Assembly (NCBI GenBank): GCA_009780875.1
Contig: WQZE01000076.1
Coordinates: 1-5,716, forward strand
Length of the DNA: 5,716 nucleotides
DNA from: Bacillota bacterium
GTDB lineage: Bacteria; Bacillota; Clostridia; Christensenellales; Pumilibacteraceae
Direction of reading: 5' to 3'
How positions within the stretch are numbered: the stretch's first letter is position 1; each line of letters opens with the position of its first letter. The notes beneath the pieces are model-generated. The model did not search any database, was not told the DNA's origin, and saw nothing but the letters and a program-made list of their open reading frames with translations. This document shows positions 5,443 to 5,716 of this stretch, in pieces. Both the position numbers and the translations under genes were made by a program.

Positions 5443-5479
5443 AAAAGCGACCACAAGTTTTGGTCTTGTGGTCGCTTTT
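5443..5479 (+). terminator. Intrinsic terminator after the collagen-like gene
   Basis: AAAAGCGACCACAAG (5443-5457) pairs perfectly over 15 bp with CTTGTGGTCGCTTTT (5465-5479) around a 7-nt loop. The A-run before it and the T-run at its end allow termination in both directions. It begins 25 bases after the collagen stop codon. A small GCAAG/CTTGC stem (5421-5433) precedes it. Confidence 0.94.
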
Positions 5480-5639
5480 GGTTTGGGGATATGTGTGATG
5501 AAGAAAAGAGATGAATAGAGCCATCAGAGAGATTCGTAAATAAAATTTTCGTTGCGTGGGGTGGAGCGTTGGGGGTTCGTGCGTTTTGTGCAAAAAATCC
5601 ATTTATTGCAAATATATTGATTTTTCAGCAAAAAAATGT
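5480..5639. other. Gene-free spacer, A/T-rich toward its end
   Basis: No credible gene was found on either strand here; the short reading frames run into the terminator or lack ribosome sites and family similarity. The last 60 bases are rich in A and T, including an AAAAATC/GATTTTT complement (5593-5599 and 5619-5625) and AATATATT, and could act as upstream promoter DNA for the promoter that follows. Confidence 0.6.
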
Positions 5640-5668
5640 TTGACTTATTTTTTTGTTAGTGCTATACT
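5640..5668 (+). promoter_or_regulatory. Sigma-A promoter with extended -10 reading out of the window
   Basis: TTGACT (5640-5645) and TATACT (5663-5668) each differ from consensus by one base and are 17 bp apart. TGC directly before the -10 box makes it an extended -10 promoter. Transcription would start near 5675. The remaining G-rich 40 bases (5675-5716) hold no recognisable start codon with a ribosome site, so they are a leader or the start of an untranslated RNA whose identity lies beyond the window. Confidence 0.8.
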
Positions 5669-5716
5669 GGTGGGGTAGGTTTGCAAGGATTGTTTGGATG
5701 GAGGCGGTTGGGGGTA

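Noticed and set aside
3460..5454. Very long (664-codon) open frame on the - strand across the collagen and glycosyltransferase genes
   Set aside because: It is the reverse complement of the Gly-X-Y repeats, which lack stops in this frame; the product is a compositionally odd Arg/Ser/Cys/Thr-rich string with no domain, and both + strand genes have clear family signatures.
5405..5602. 65-codon - strand frame downstream of the collagen gene
   Set aside because: It runs through the perfect terminator stem and the end of the collagen gene, with no family similarity.

Overview
The window looks like chromosomal DNA of a Bacillota (Firmicutes) member, most likely an endospore-forming clostridial lineage. 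The grounds are a feoA-feoB pair behind a textbook sigma-A promoter, strong purine/G-skewed coding on one strand, an intrinsic terminator of Gram-positive type, and a bacterial collagen-like (Gly-X-Thr) protein of the kind found on spore surfaces. Base composition is intermediate in G+C. Species cannot be named from the sequence. All supported genes lie on the + strand.

Layout. Positions 1-123 carry two exact 57-bp tandem repeats plus the start of a third, and the third runs directly into a consensus promoter (TTGACA, 17 bp, TATAAT). A dyad operator sits at the predicted transcription start, followed by feoA (218-445). A near-identical second operator dyad lies at 502-523. Between it and feoB are one clear and one possible decayed copy of the feoB 5' end (about 528-675). 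The intact feoB (708-2906) encodes a full-length ferrous-iron transporter with all GTPase motifs and a Cys-rich tail.

After a 178-bp spacer with an imperfect 60-bp-period repeat comes a family-2 glycosyltransferase with a TPR-like helical C-terminal half (3085-4161). A 141-bp leader follows, with a sporulation-type (sigma-E-like) promoter candidate and a strong hairpin. It leads into a 371-residue collagen-like protein (4303-5418) with 98 uninterrupted Gly-X-Y triplets, closed by a perfect intrinsic terminator (5443-5479). The last 235 bases hold no gene but contain another strong sigma-A promoter (5640-5668) that fires out of the window.

Functionally there are two modules. The first is ferrous iron uptake: FeoB is the membrane transporter and FeoA its small SH3-like partner, apparently controlled by a metal-responsive repressor binding the dyads. 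The second is a probable surface glycoprotein module: a glycosyltransferase beside a Thr-rich collagen-like filament, which invites the inference that the enzyme glycosylates that filament, perhaps on the spore surface. The most unusual observations are the eroded feoB 5' copies with their duplicated operator, the 57-bp repeat array abutting the promoter, and the strong asymmetry of Thr along the collagen rod.
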